Source: Chondrilla cf. caribensis
Taxonomy: Eukaryota; Porifera; Demospongiae; Chondrillida; Chondrillidae
Assembly: GCA_964020155.1 (NCBI GenBank)
Contig: OZ026551.1
Span: 1,784,018-1,848,017 of the forward strand
Direction: 5' to 3'
Length of the DNA: 64,000 bases
Below, piece after piece: positions 54,387 through 64,000 of the stretch; position 1 is the first letter of the stretch; each line of letters begins with the position of its first letter. The notes under the pieces were generated by a model. That model was given only the letters and a program-made list of their open reading frames with translations, made no database searches and was not told the origin of the DNA. The translations under genes were made by a program, and so were the position numbers.

Positions 54387-54604
54387 GTGACAGGATATGA
54401 GAAAAGGGCCCACTTCGCGCATGATGACGATTTCCCGTTTGTTGTCCTACGTTATAGTGCATTTAATGTGCTTCCTGTTGCAGTTTGTTTTGCATCGCTA
54501 GCCAGTATAGTTTCCGAGTTACGATTGATTGATTTGTCCCTTACAGAATTCCACAATTTTAAGATACACGCTGTTAAACATTCACTTCCGGTAAAAGTAA
54601 GTAC
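54387..54604 (+). other. Unassigned open frame with donor site
   Basis: Sequence unique to locus F's upstream side begins at about 54,386. A plus frame of about 70 codons (TGYEKRAHFAHDDDFPF ... HAVKHSLPVK) ends at AAA followed by GTAAGT. There is no ATG at its left end and no family resemblance that I can name. It may be a captured exon or chance. Confidence 0.2.
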
Positions 54605-54694
54605 ATTCTTTTAATAGATAATAAATAATCAATAATACATAAAGGCATGGTATAGTAATGGAGGTTAGAGTAGACAAACAATAACAAATTTAAC

Positions 54695-54994
54695 CTAATG
54701 CTCCTCAGTGACCCTGCCTTCTGCACAAGCGAGTTCCATGGAGTTACTCTTTGTGAAGGAGTAGGGGTGATTGATGTGTGATCTTGAACCACGTAGACAC
54801 ATAATGGAGGATCTCAACAATGAAAAGTTCAGTCTGCATCTCATCCAGTGTAGAGTCTGTCCATACGGTTTGTTATGTTTTTCGGCAATAAGAGATGCTA
54901 ATCTCATAATATATACAACAGTAGCTGTTGCTCCCATACCACCTGCAGTGATGAACACTAGCGGTGAGAATGAGCCATGTTCAATCTTATACAA
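54695..54994 (-). pseudogene. Second retroelement C-terminal fragment
   Basis: The minus frame is open for 99 codons: YKIEHGSFSPLVFITAGGMG, VYIMRLASLIAEKHNKPYG, LHWMRCRLNFSLLRSSIM and CLRGSRSH. This series (I.H.SF.PLVF...GG....A...Y.RLA.L...K...PY..T..W.R..L.FSLLRS.I.C.RG.RS) is a common C-terminal end of invertebrate reverse-transcriptase ORFs. It is a different family from the PD...D copies in the same array. It is intact over this stretch but has no RT domain attached. Confidence 0.7.
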
Positions 54995-56523
54995 TAGTTC
55001 CTACAGGCACCAAGAAATCTTCCTTCACTGCATCCATTGGTTCAAGAAGTGGTTGTCTTAGATGATCCCATAACCATGCATATGCCTTTTATATTCCTAT
55101 TGTATAGTTATACTCATGAGTATTACACTGTAGATATATAGATTAACTATAATACTATAACTATAATATTATACCAACCGTTAAAGGTGCAGTTAGTTCC
55201 ATGAGTGTTACACTGTAGTTAACATAGATTACTATACTTTAACTATGATATTATACTAACCGTTAAAGACTTTTTGCTCACTCTTATATACACCACATTT
55301 TATAATCCTTAGGATAGTTGCTTTATATCAGATTTTGCTTGTGTAGTAGATATACATTATAATACTCACCTATAAGCACTATAAGTGAGGAACTGAGTTT
55401 TATGTTACAAAGAGGTCTGGCTGACTTAAACTACTGTCATATATGCCGTATTTTACTCTCATATGTCAAATTTTACTTTCCATTTCCAGAGTGATCGAGT
55501 TGCAAAGTAGCGCTCAACCAAATATATACCCGTAGTTAGTTATTAAGCATCATATATACAACACACTCATACACATGCACATATGAACACACACATGCAT
55601 ACAGACATTATATAGTCTAGCATACAGTGGTGGCCAAAAGATACAAATACAATATTATCATTATTCTAATATAATATTTTCATCAGCCTTGGACGTTGCA
55701 CCAAGAGCATTTTGGTATAACATTGAGAAATTGTCAATAGTAGTGGTGTTCACGGTCTCAATGGCAGTCGCAGCAAAGGTCGCCACCCCTGTCATTTTGC
55801 CATCAACGGGATCAATGTTATTCATAGGTCTCTTACTTCCATTGATGCCCAAGCCTACGAGCCATCAGGGCTGTATAGTTCCTGATGGAAAGCACTTGGA
55901 TTGTGCTTCAATTATTCCCCAGAAATTCAGTGATAAGGCTCTTGAAATAGTTTGGGGCTTTACTTGCACAGACACACTGGCCCTCTCTCACCAGTCCCTA
56001 TCGATATACCTTAAGGAGGCCGAACCATTTGTTAGGGTCCTGGTTCAAGACATTGCATGTCCACCGCACTATAAAGATATGAACCCAAAGTCTCACCTCT
56101 AATACCTATCTGAGACAAAGATACCTAATATCTAGACTTCTATCTGGTAGTTGTGGTCCAATGAGGTGAAGCAATGGCTGTTCCAGGGAAAGAGGGAGGC
56201 TGAACTGTATCATCATCATTAAATTAAAAAATATTAATTATAATTTGTTTTTTTGATACATTCTTCAATTCATTATATGTATTATATTACATTATAAACT
56301 TATACATTTCACTCTCTTATATTATAATTATTATTATTATTATAAATTGATATTATTATAATGGGTGAAATGTGACTATATTACAATGAGAAACATTATA
56401 ATAATGATTTTATTAATGATACAAGAAAACTTATCCTATATAAAGTTTTTGCATTATATAATGTCCAACAATCAAATATATTGCACTCATCATATTATAC
56501 ACTGTTATTTAGTTCCCCCTTCT
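54995..56523. other. Spacer F/G
   Basis: Contains a partial WDHLRQP remnant (55012-55073), AT-rich repeats with two near-copies of a TTACACTGTAG segment (55,120-55,260) and a long retroelement fossil (55625-56080). Confidence 0.6.
55625..56080 (+). pseudogene. Retroelement C-terminal fossil, long spacer copy
   Basis: The plus frame contains APRAFWYNIEKLSIVVV, DGKHLDCASIIPQK, EIVWGFTCTDTLALSHQSLS and VRVLVQDIACPPH. It is open for about 137 codons but in a composite frame with indels relative to the 40-kb copy. Confidence 0.55.
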
Positions 56524-56798
56524 TCAAATTACATAATAACTAAATGTATTATTCACTTCCAATTGTGACTGTCCATTTGAAGCTGTCAAATTGCTACTTT
56601 TCAGTTCTCCATAGAAATACTCGGCACAAAAATAGCACAGGTAGACAGAAGCACCACCAATCAGTAGAATGATCACTCCTGCTGATACTGAGATACTGCT
56701 TGAAAGAAAGAATATCGCAGCTCCTCCAAATGCTCTGGCTGCCCAGTATACACCAAACACGGCTTCTGCTTCTTTTTGGCCGACAACTCCCAAGTATG
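56524..56798 (-). pseudogene. UNC93A-like locus G, orphan exon 3
   Basis: A complete 275-nt third exon (56798-56524) with an intact CATGGTTCAG acceptor and a full open frame (GVVGQKEAEAVFGVYWAARA ... SYYVI stop). No exon 1 or 2 lies upstream: from about 57,303 the intron jumps straight into spacer sequence. The coding part is well preserved, so it could serve as an alternative terminal exon for transcripts from locus H, whose exon 2 donor has the matching phase 1. That use is speculative. Confidence 0.8.
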
Positions 56799-56984
56799 CT
56801 GAACCATGAGAAATAGAAAATAATTGGAGTTACATATAAAATTTAAGTGAAGGACACATTATTGTGGTGAATTATTGATTATGCTTGTGTGTGTGTGATT
56901 GTGTATAAGCGTGCGTGTGTCTGTCTGTCTGTGTGTGTGTGTGTGTGTTCGTGTGTGTGTTCATGTGTGTGTGTGTGTGTGTGT

Positions 56985-57022
<38 letters not shown>

Positions 57023-58616
57023 CTAGCAAATTTTCCAATAATATTATGCCCAAAGATGATGACCGACTATCTACTGGCCAATACCTTTAAGCTTGCTGCG
57101 CACACTGGTATAAAAGGACATGATAGCAGGTTGGTAGGTATCAATCGATGTAACAGAACATCTACCATGATGATGGATGTCGGGGTATAGTACTGGCCCT
57201 TTGAATATTTGGCTGGATGTTTAAACTAAAATGCCACAACATCAGGGTACTTGACAGATGCCTTAAAGTACAATTGGTGAGTTTGACCTCAATCGCATTC
57301 ATTATACCCGTAGTCAGTTGAGCATCATAAAGCACACTCATGCATACATGATATGCGTACACACATGATTCAATACAGATGCATACAGACTTATTGTTAG
57401 TCTAGCATACAGTGATGGCCAAAAGATACAAATGCAATACTATCACGGTCACGTTGCACCAAGAGCATTTTGGCACAACATTATAGTGAAATTGTCAATC
57501 ATAGCAGTGGTGTTCACTGTCTCAATGGCAGTCACAGCAGAGGTCGCCACCCCTGTCATTTTCCCATCAACAGGATTAATGTTATTCATAGGTCTCTTAC
57601 TTCTATCAATGCCCCAAGTCTACTTGAGCCATCAGGGCTGTATAGGTCTGCAGCTGATGGAAAGCATCTGGATGATGTTTGCATTATTCCCCAGAAATTG
57701 AATCTGGTAATTAAGGCCCTTGAAATAGTTTGGGACTTTAATTACTTGCACAGACACACTGTCTCTCTCTTACCAGTCCCTATATAATAATATTATATCT
57801 ACCTAAGAGAGACTGGAGCATCTGGGAGGGCCCTGGTCCAAGAGATAGCCTGTCCACTGCACTATAAGATGAGGACCTAAATTGTCACCTATCTGAGGGA
57901 AAGATACCTACATTATCTAGACTTCTATCTGGTAGTTGTGGTCCAATTAGGCAATGTATGCAGCAGTGCAGGCTGTTCCCGGGACCGAGGGGTTGAACTA
58001 TTTGATCATCACCATTATTAATAACTTGTTTATTTGCAATTGATCCAATATTGTAGAATATTTTTTAAATCCTTCATTAATTGTATATTATTATTAACTT
58101 ATACATTTCACTCTCTTATGATACAAAGTATTGTAGCTACAATAATTATTTATTTATTATAATAAATTGATATTACAATTTTGGGTGGAGTGTGAATATA
58201 ATACAATGAGAAGCATTATAATAATGATTTAATGATATATATTATGAACATCTTTAATATCGATAATTTGTGTATTTGATCCATTGTAGATTCTTTTAAT
58301 TTGTTCATATACTGAATATTATTACATTAACTTACATATTTCACTCTCTTGTGATACAAAGTATTGTACAGTATATGTAGTTAAAATTGTTAATTATAAT
58401 AAATTAATTTTTCTAATATGGGTGAAATGTGAATATAATACGAGAAGCATAATTTATAATAATGATTTAGTGATACAAGACAATTTATGCTATATGAAGT
58501 TTATGGATTATAATATCCAACAGCAATGAAATATACTTCACATATCACCCTTTCTGAATTTTATACACTGTTATTTAGTCAGCACGTCAAAAGATGTGTA
58601 TCTGTTTTCCCCTTTT
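56799..58616. other. Region between exon 3 of G and exon 3 of H
   Basis: GT tract (56,885-57,020), TATAAAAG at about 57,110, deletion junction near 57,303, retroelement fossil (57412-57865) and AT-rich spacer. Exons 1 and 2 are absent. Confidence 0.65.
57412..57865 (+). pseudogene. Retroelement C-terminal fossil, long spacer copy
   Basis: Contains VAPRAFWHNIIVKLSIIAV, SLTSINAPSLLEPSGLYRS, DGKHLDDVCIIPQKLN and IVWDFN. Stops and a small insertion interrupt it. It begins immediately after the locus G deletion junction. Confidence 0.55.
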
Positions 58617-59024
58617 TCAAATTACATAATAACTAAATGTATTATTCACTTCCAATTGTGACTGTCCATTTGAAGGAGTTGAATTGATACTTTTCAGTTC
58701 TCCATAGAAATACTCGGCACAAAAATAGCACAGGTAGACAGAAGCACCAACAATCAGTAGAATGATCACTCCTGCTGATACTGAGATACTGCTTGAAAGA
58801 AAGAACATTGCAGCTCCTCCAAATGCTCTGGCTGCCCAGTATACTCCAAACACAGCTTCTGCTTCTTTTCGGCCGACAACTCCCAAGTATGCTGAACCAC
58901 GAGAGATTAAGAAACATTGGAGTTAAAAATAAGTAAAGGACACATGTATGTGGTGAATTATTATGCATGGTGTCTGTCTGTGTGCGTGTGTGTGTGTGTG
59001 TGCCTGTGTGTCCGTGTGTGTGTG

Positions 59025-59057
<33 letters not shown>

Positions 59058-61872
59058 CAGAACATCTTCCATCATGATGATGGATGTTGGGGTATAGTAC
59101 TGGTCCTTTGAATATTTGGCTTAAAGTACAATTGGTGAGTTTGACCTCAATTAAATTCATGAATTATAGTAAGTCAGTATCATTACGTGGGTGTACACTT
59201 CTAACAATGGTCAAGTTCGGCAACCCACCCACTAAACGCCTGTTCCCATTTAGTGGGTATGGATATGGGACATACAAAGTATACTCAACCACATTAAACG
59301 AAATGCACAACAAAACACTCAAATGGCATGCAAATATAGGATGAACAGCAATACGGCAGGACCCATACAATCTGACAGTGTGCCACCATCAACTACTTCA
59401 GAATCTATAATCAGTTGGACTATTGCAGCTTTGAGATGTAGGCAGAATGTGACAACAGTCTCAATTGAAATAATCCCACTACCTGTGCTGTCCTGACAAA
59501 CAATATAGGGTGTACAAAATTTAATATATAAACACACAAATTGATGACAAGGTTCCACTGTTACAGTTACAACATGACTCTAGTAAACAGTTTCTGAAGG
59601 TATGCAAACGTTTACATATTCACGTTTCAAGGCTATAGGAAGCATTAGAAAAGTGGCAAGGCTGTATAAATTTTCCACTCCCTTCGCTCCCAATAACTCA
59701 CATGAGCATACTAGTCTAGATACCGTTTTACATAATGATTAAGTAAATGACATTTCTTCTTAACATGCGATTTGGGGATTGAAGAGAGGCTGACGAGGTT
59801 TTTCATCAATGGAGGGTGTCTGCAATTTGTTGTGCTTAGGCTTCGATATAGCACCATGCTTATCCATGAATTCCATGGCATATAGTGACATCAGGGTTGA
59901 TTATATCATTCTAAACTGATGTGACCACATCAAAGTATTTATCGTGTCTGTATATTTCATATAGATCTATATCGCCCTATCTTTTAATATGGTGGGAAAT
60001 ACAGATAAGTGTCATTTTCCAACACGGAAACTATTGGTTAACCTCCAAAAGTATGAAAAGTATCCATTGCTGAGGTATTTTAATAGTTTTCAGTCACTTG
60101 GAATCTTCAGAGCTCTTAGCATGATCTGTTTTTATGCAGCATAACCTCCCTCCTCGTTATACGATATTCACGTATTGAGGCACTTAAAAGAATCAGTTTA
60201 GAAGCCGATTGTAACCCACCTCCTCATTGTATGATATTCATAAGCTCTCCTCCCACAGGCATCATGCTTATAAATATTATACAACTTGGGGGTGGGTCAT
60301 AACCTATACTTATGACATATACATTGAATAAAGATGTAATCAAAAAAGGGTAAGGCCAACACCCTATACCACCTGCACCACTTCCTACGGCTTAATTTGC
60401 TTTCAAATGCTCAATATGTGAATATTAGTCAATCCACCCCCAGTTAATCTGTAAAACCTATCCACTCTATCATTTCGAAACGAATTCGCTTGTATGGCTG
60501 AGCTACACAAGTAATCCGCCATCTCGCAATTCTTCCGTGTACCAATTTTCACATTTGTACGAACTTTGGTTACAGATAAACTGCCATTTGTCGGCAAAGA
60601 GGTGACCTGAAAATGAATCAGAAAAAGATTTGTGATTACAGAGAGAGGAATTTGACGACAATGCAAGAAAAACTTGCAGACAGTTCCTCGCAGAAGTGAA
60701 ACGTACAAACTGAAACAGATCAGTATAATCCACCATACTTTAAATACACCAAAAATTCCCACAAACCAATTGCAGTGTATCAACGTTAACAATTAAATAT
60801 TCACTGTACTTACATACCTGCTGATATGGAGCCTGCTGAACCGTTGACCGCACCTAATCCAATGGCCAACAGGAAAATAGCAATGTAGCTTGGTTCTCTC
60901 TCCCAAAATAGGATGAAGAAAAGAAGGATCATGGCAAAAACCATGGTAACAATGTTCAGAGCTGTCCTAGATGTATACACCACAATCTTCCCCGCTAAAA
61001 TACTGGCCAGCACAAGTAATAGAAAGCGAAGGGCAGTGATCACTCCAACATATCCAACTCCAATACAGTTACTGACAAAATACTAAATATGAAAAAGGTA
61101 AAAAAATGGAAAAAAAATCATTGACAACCACATATCATCAAATGACATGGAATTAATTGATGACGCACTATAATGAAACAGTACAATACAATTATGCAGT
61201 GTCGTTTGAACTAACCTTGTTAAACATGCTAGTGAAATATGTTGAATCCATGCCACAGTAGAAACTTATAGAACAAAAACTAGAGCACACTTTGTGGTGT
61301 ACAATGCCTTAACAATGTGGCGGAGTGATAATTTGGTTTGTGACCAAACTTTGATAAGTGACATGCACTTGTACGTTCTCCCTGGCACACTCAAGGCTCC
61401 GAAAGAAGCGAAGTTCGCTGACAGTGAGGATATTGCTGCCACTGCTATCAAAAGGTAGTATGTTCGGTCAGAAACAGAGTGAGTAGCTGATTCTAACTGG
61501 CACATGTTTGATGTGGCGTTACTAAAATTTACTGTTTTTCCACTATCGACATTTTGTGGCTCACTCAATAGAATTATCAGAGATGAAAAACTATTGCCAA
61601 GTACCGCACCAGAGAAAAGTCCTCCTATGGAGATAACTCCTTGTAGCACACCAACGTATTGCTTAGCATCCTTGCCTTTGGCCTTTGCTAAATTACAGGC
61701 AATACTATTAGCATATACTGACCCTACAGACAGGGCTGGACCAACAACTAATCCATAAGCCACATTGCCAAGAGTCAGAGTATACCAGTTGGGGTAGATA
61801 CATCCTATCACATAAACACTGGTCAACTACGTATACAATACGAATGTCACTTTCAGTCCTAATATATAGATA
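58617..61872 (-). pseudogene. UNC93A-like locus H, 5'-truncated and frameshifted
   Basis: Exon 3 (58891-58617) and exon 2 (61082-60818) are full length and open. Exon 1 survives only from about 61,866 to 61,216. To the right, at CCTAATATA, the sequence switches to spacer DNA, removing about the first 115 codons and the start. The remaining exon 1 has a Trp-to-stop change (TAG in YT*LTSVYVIG) near 61,828. A 2-nt insertion near 61,268 (CTTATAGAAC versus CTTAAAAC) also ends the frame after ALVFVL. It is clearly a relic, though exons 2 and 3 remain intact. Confidence 0.85.
58975..59054. repeat. (GT)n tract in locus H intron 2
   Basis: A short compound GT tract, about 85 nt from the exon 3 acceptor. 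Confidence 0.9.
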
Positions 61873-61894
61873 GACTATACTGAAATGGAAATTA

Positions 61895-62040
61895 AATCTG
61901 GTAATTTACTTGAAATTGTTTGGGACTTTACTTGCACAGACACACTGGCCCTCTCTTACCAGTCCCTATCTATGTACCTGAGGGAGGCTGCAGCATTTTG
62001 AAAGGCCCTGGTTCAAGTGTTTGCATGCCCACTGCACTAA
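61895..62040 (+). pseudogene. Retroelement C-terminal fossil, spacer copy
   Basis: Contains GACTTTACTTGCACAGACAC (DFTCTDT) and TACCTGAGGGAGGCTGCAGC, as in the other spacers, with frameshifts. Confidence 0.55.
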
Positions 62041-62334
62041 AAAGATAAGGACCCAAAGTCTCACCTCTCTATATCTATCTGAGGTAAAGATACCTATCTA
62101 GACTTCTATATATATATGGTAGTTGTACGTGGTCCAATGAGGCAATACAGCAGCTGTTCCAGGGACCAATTAATAGCAATAATTTGCTTATTTGATTCAT
62201 GGTATATATATATATAGATATTATTTTTTTATTTTATCTTTTTTTTAATATAATTATTATTAATCACAATAAAGCACGTACAAAACTTAGTATAATATAA
62301 TAATTATATAATAATAACAATTAATATACCTAAA

Positions 62335-62697
62335 TTAATCATTAGAACCTGGTACAGCGGTACAATTGAAACGTTGGACTGTAACACTGATTTGTTGACA
62401 GAGTTTGAGGTAGGCTTGCGAATCACCAGTTTGTGTTCTGGAATGATTGGCCAAATCACGGAAAAACATTGCAGCATCACGGCCAAAAACACCGGTAGAT
62501 TCGATGGCAATTGGAACGAAACAGTGAGACAAACATAACCCCTCATACAACCGACATTTGGATGACGCTGCTCTGTCCGCAACAGCTCCAGCTTTAGTAG
62601 AACTGAATGGAAGGTTGGACGGTGCAAAGGAGTCATGACAGGTGACGTCCCAAACTAGTGCCTTTCCTCTGGACCATGGAATGACAGTGATTCCGTC
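62335..62697 (-). pseudogene. Retroelement 3' end with open C-terminal (RLE-like) frame
   Basis: The minus strand is open for 120 codons to TAA: DGITVIPWSRGKALVWDVTC, HDSFAPSNL, AGAVADRAASSKCR, FVPIAIESTGVFGRDAAMFF, then SVTVQRFNCTAVPG. It matches the broken copy at 22.6 kb motif by motif and starts abruptly at a (TA)n tract, so it is 5' truncated as non-LTR insertions often are. Unlike the spacer fossils it has no stop, suggesting a younger insertion. The DG...WDV arrangement resembles the endonuclease core (PD...D) with the PD partly lost at the truncation point. Confidence 0.75.
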
Positions 62698-62698
62698 T

Positions 62699-62737
62699 GT
62701 ATATATATGATATATATATATATATATATATATATAA
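62699..62737. repeat. (TA)n tract
   Basis: An almost pure TA run at the truncated end of the retroelement copy. Confidence 0.85.
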
Positions 62738-63053
62738 TACAGATTCTTTTATTCATTGAATAATATTACATTATTAACATTTCACTTTCTTGACACAAAA
62801 AATTGTACAGTAGTTACAATAATTGTTCATTACAATAAATTAATATCTTTATTATGGGTAAAATATGATTATAATACAACGAGAAGCATAATTTATAATA
62901 ATGGTTTAATGATACAAGAAAACTTATGCTATATGAAGTTAATGGATTATAAAATGTCAAACAACAGTGAAATATGTCCAACAACAATGAAATATATTGA
63001 GTTTTATTGAGTCAGCACGTCAAATAGCGTGTATATATCTGTTTCCCCCTTTT

Positions 63054-63334
63054 TCAAATTACATAATAACTAAAATTTAATGTATTATTCACTTCCAATT
63101 GTGACTGTCCATTTGAAGCTGTCGAATTGACACTTTTCAGTTCTCCATAGAAATATTCAGCACAAAAATAGCACAGGTAGACAGAAGCACCAACAATCAG
63201 TAGAATGATCACTCCTGCTGATACTGAGATACTGCTTGAAAGAAAGAACATTGCAGCTCCTCCAAATGCTCTGGCTGCCCAGTATACACCGAACACAACT
63301 TTTGCTTCTTTTTGGCCGACAACTCCCAAGTATG
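63054..63334 (-). CDS. UNC93A-like locus I, exon 3 (gene continues past window)
   Basis: A 281-nt terminal exon (63334-63054) with acceptor ...CTTTGGTTCAG and an open frame GVVGQKEAKVVFGVYWAARA to NNTLNFSYYVI stop. It is two codons longer than the others. Exons 1 and 2 should lie right of 64,000, so its status is unknown. Confidence 0.75.
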
Positions 63335-63418
63335 CTGAACCAAAGAGATAAAAAAATATTGGAGTTATGGAATTTAAGTGAAGGACATATTAATGCAGAG
63401 AATTATTGATTATGCTAT

Positions 63419-63470
<52 letters not shown>

Positions 63471-63659
63471 CGTGCGTGTGCGTGCGTGTGTGTGTGTGTG
63501 TGTGTGTACATGTGTGTGTGTGCGTGTGTGTGTGTGTGTGTGTGTACATGTGTGTGTGTGCGTGTGTGTGTGTACATGTGTGTGTGTGTACGTGCGTGTG
63601 TGTGTGCGTGTACGTGCGTGCGTGTGTGTGTCTGTCTATCTGTCTGCATGTGTTTGTGT

Positions 63660-63706
<47 letters not shown>

Positions 63707-63779
63707 ATGTGTGTGCCTGCGTGTGTGTGTACATGCGTGTGCGTGTGTGTCTGTCTATCTGTCTGCATGTGTTTGTGTG

Positions 63780-63836
<57 letters not shown>
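63419..63836. repeat. Compound (GT)n tract in locus I intron 2
   Basis: About 418 bp of GT broken by TACGTGCG and CTGTCTATCTGTCTGCATG blocks. The latter block appears twice (about 63,630 and 63,750), showing an internal duplication of the tract. Confidence 0.95.
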
Positions 63837-63837
<1 letters not shown>

Positions 63838-64000
63838 GTAGCAAATATTACAATAATATTTCTACCAAATGATGATGGCCGACTATCTACTGGCCAATAC
63901 CCATAAGCTTGTTGTGCACACTGGTATAAAAGGACATGATAACAGGTTGGTATGTATCAATCGATGTTACAGAACATCTTCTATCATGATGATGGATGTC

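Larger units (their letters stand above)
61873..63053. other. Spacer H/I
   Basis: Contains a short retroelement fossil (61895-62040), an inverted-orientation open retroelement end (62335-62697), (TA)n at 62,699-62,737 and AT-rich DNA. Confidence 0.6.

Noticed and set aside
55661..55852. Minus-strand frame starting MGINGSKRPMN
   Set aside because: It lies antisense to a retroelement fossil whose plus frame has recognisable motifs.

Overview
The window is eukaryotic and almost certainly metazoan. It has spliced genes with GT-AG introns, a senataxin-type helicase, a membrane receptor with NIDO-like and fibronectin III domains, UNC-93-type transporters, very abundant (GT)n/(CA)n microsatellites, several miniature inverted-repeat elements and decayed retroelement pieces. 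An early-branching animal such as a sponge would fit the style of the gene families and repeats. That is an impression, not something the sequence proves.

Region 1 (1-15,650): repeat-rich, non-coding-looking DNA, then the last four recognisable exons of a plus-strand senataxin (SETX) homologue (7405-14664). Its final exon carries an in-frame 30-bp minisatellite encoding about 20 copies of a 10-residue GDNTGQSRGK unit. The introns hold 52-bp, 36-bp and 44-bp tandem repeats and one of three copies of a TA-flanked MITE.

Region 2 (15,644-22,146): a complete six-exon plus-strand gene. It encodes a predicted 565-residue type I membrane protein: signal peptide, NIDO-like region, two FN3 domains, Ser/Thr-rich stalk, one transmembrane helix and a short tail. 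A TATA box precedes it. A broken retroelement 3' end (22.6-23.1 kb) follows.

Region 3 (24.4-64 kb): a head-to-tail minus-strand array of UNC93A-like genes, each with three coding exons (about 970 + 265 + 275 nt, same splice phases). Loci A, C and E are intact over full length (504, 503 and 501 aa). B has a 16-bp duplication, D a 1-nt deletion plus an early stop, F a 4-nt insertion and no exon 3, G only exon 3, and H a 5' truncation plus frameshift. Locus I runs off the right edge. Most spacers share decayed retroelement fragments, most with the C-terminal PD...D region seen in restriction-like-endonuclease non-LTR elements, so the duplication unit probably included them. Nearly every intron 2 carries a long (CA)n tract (transcribed-strand sense) about 80-90 nt before the exon 3 acceptor.

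The most striking features are the transporter array with its graded set of live, dying and fragmentary copies, the repeat-expanded senataxin tail, and the NIDO-FN3 receptor.
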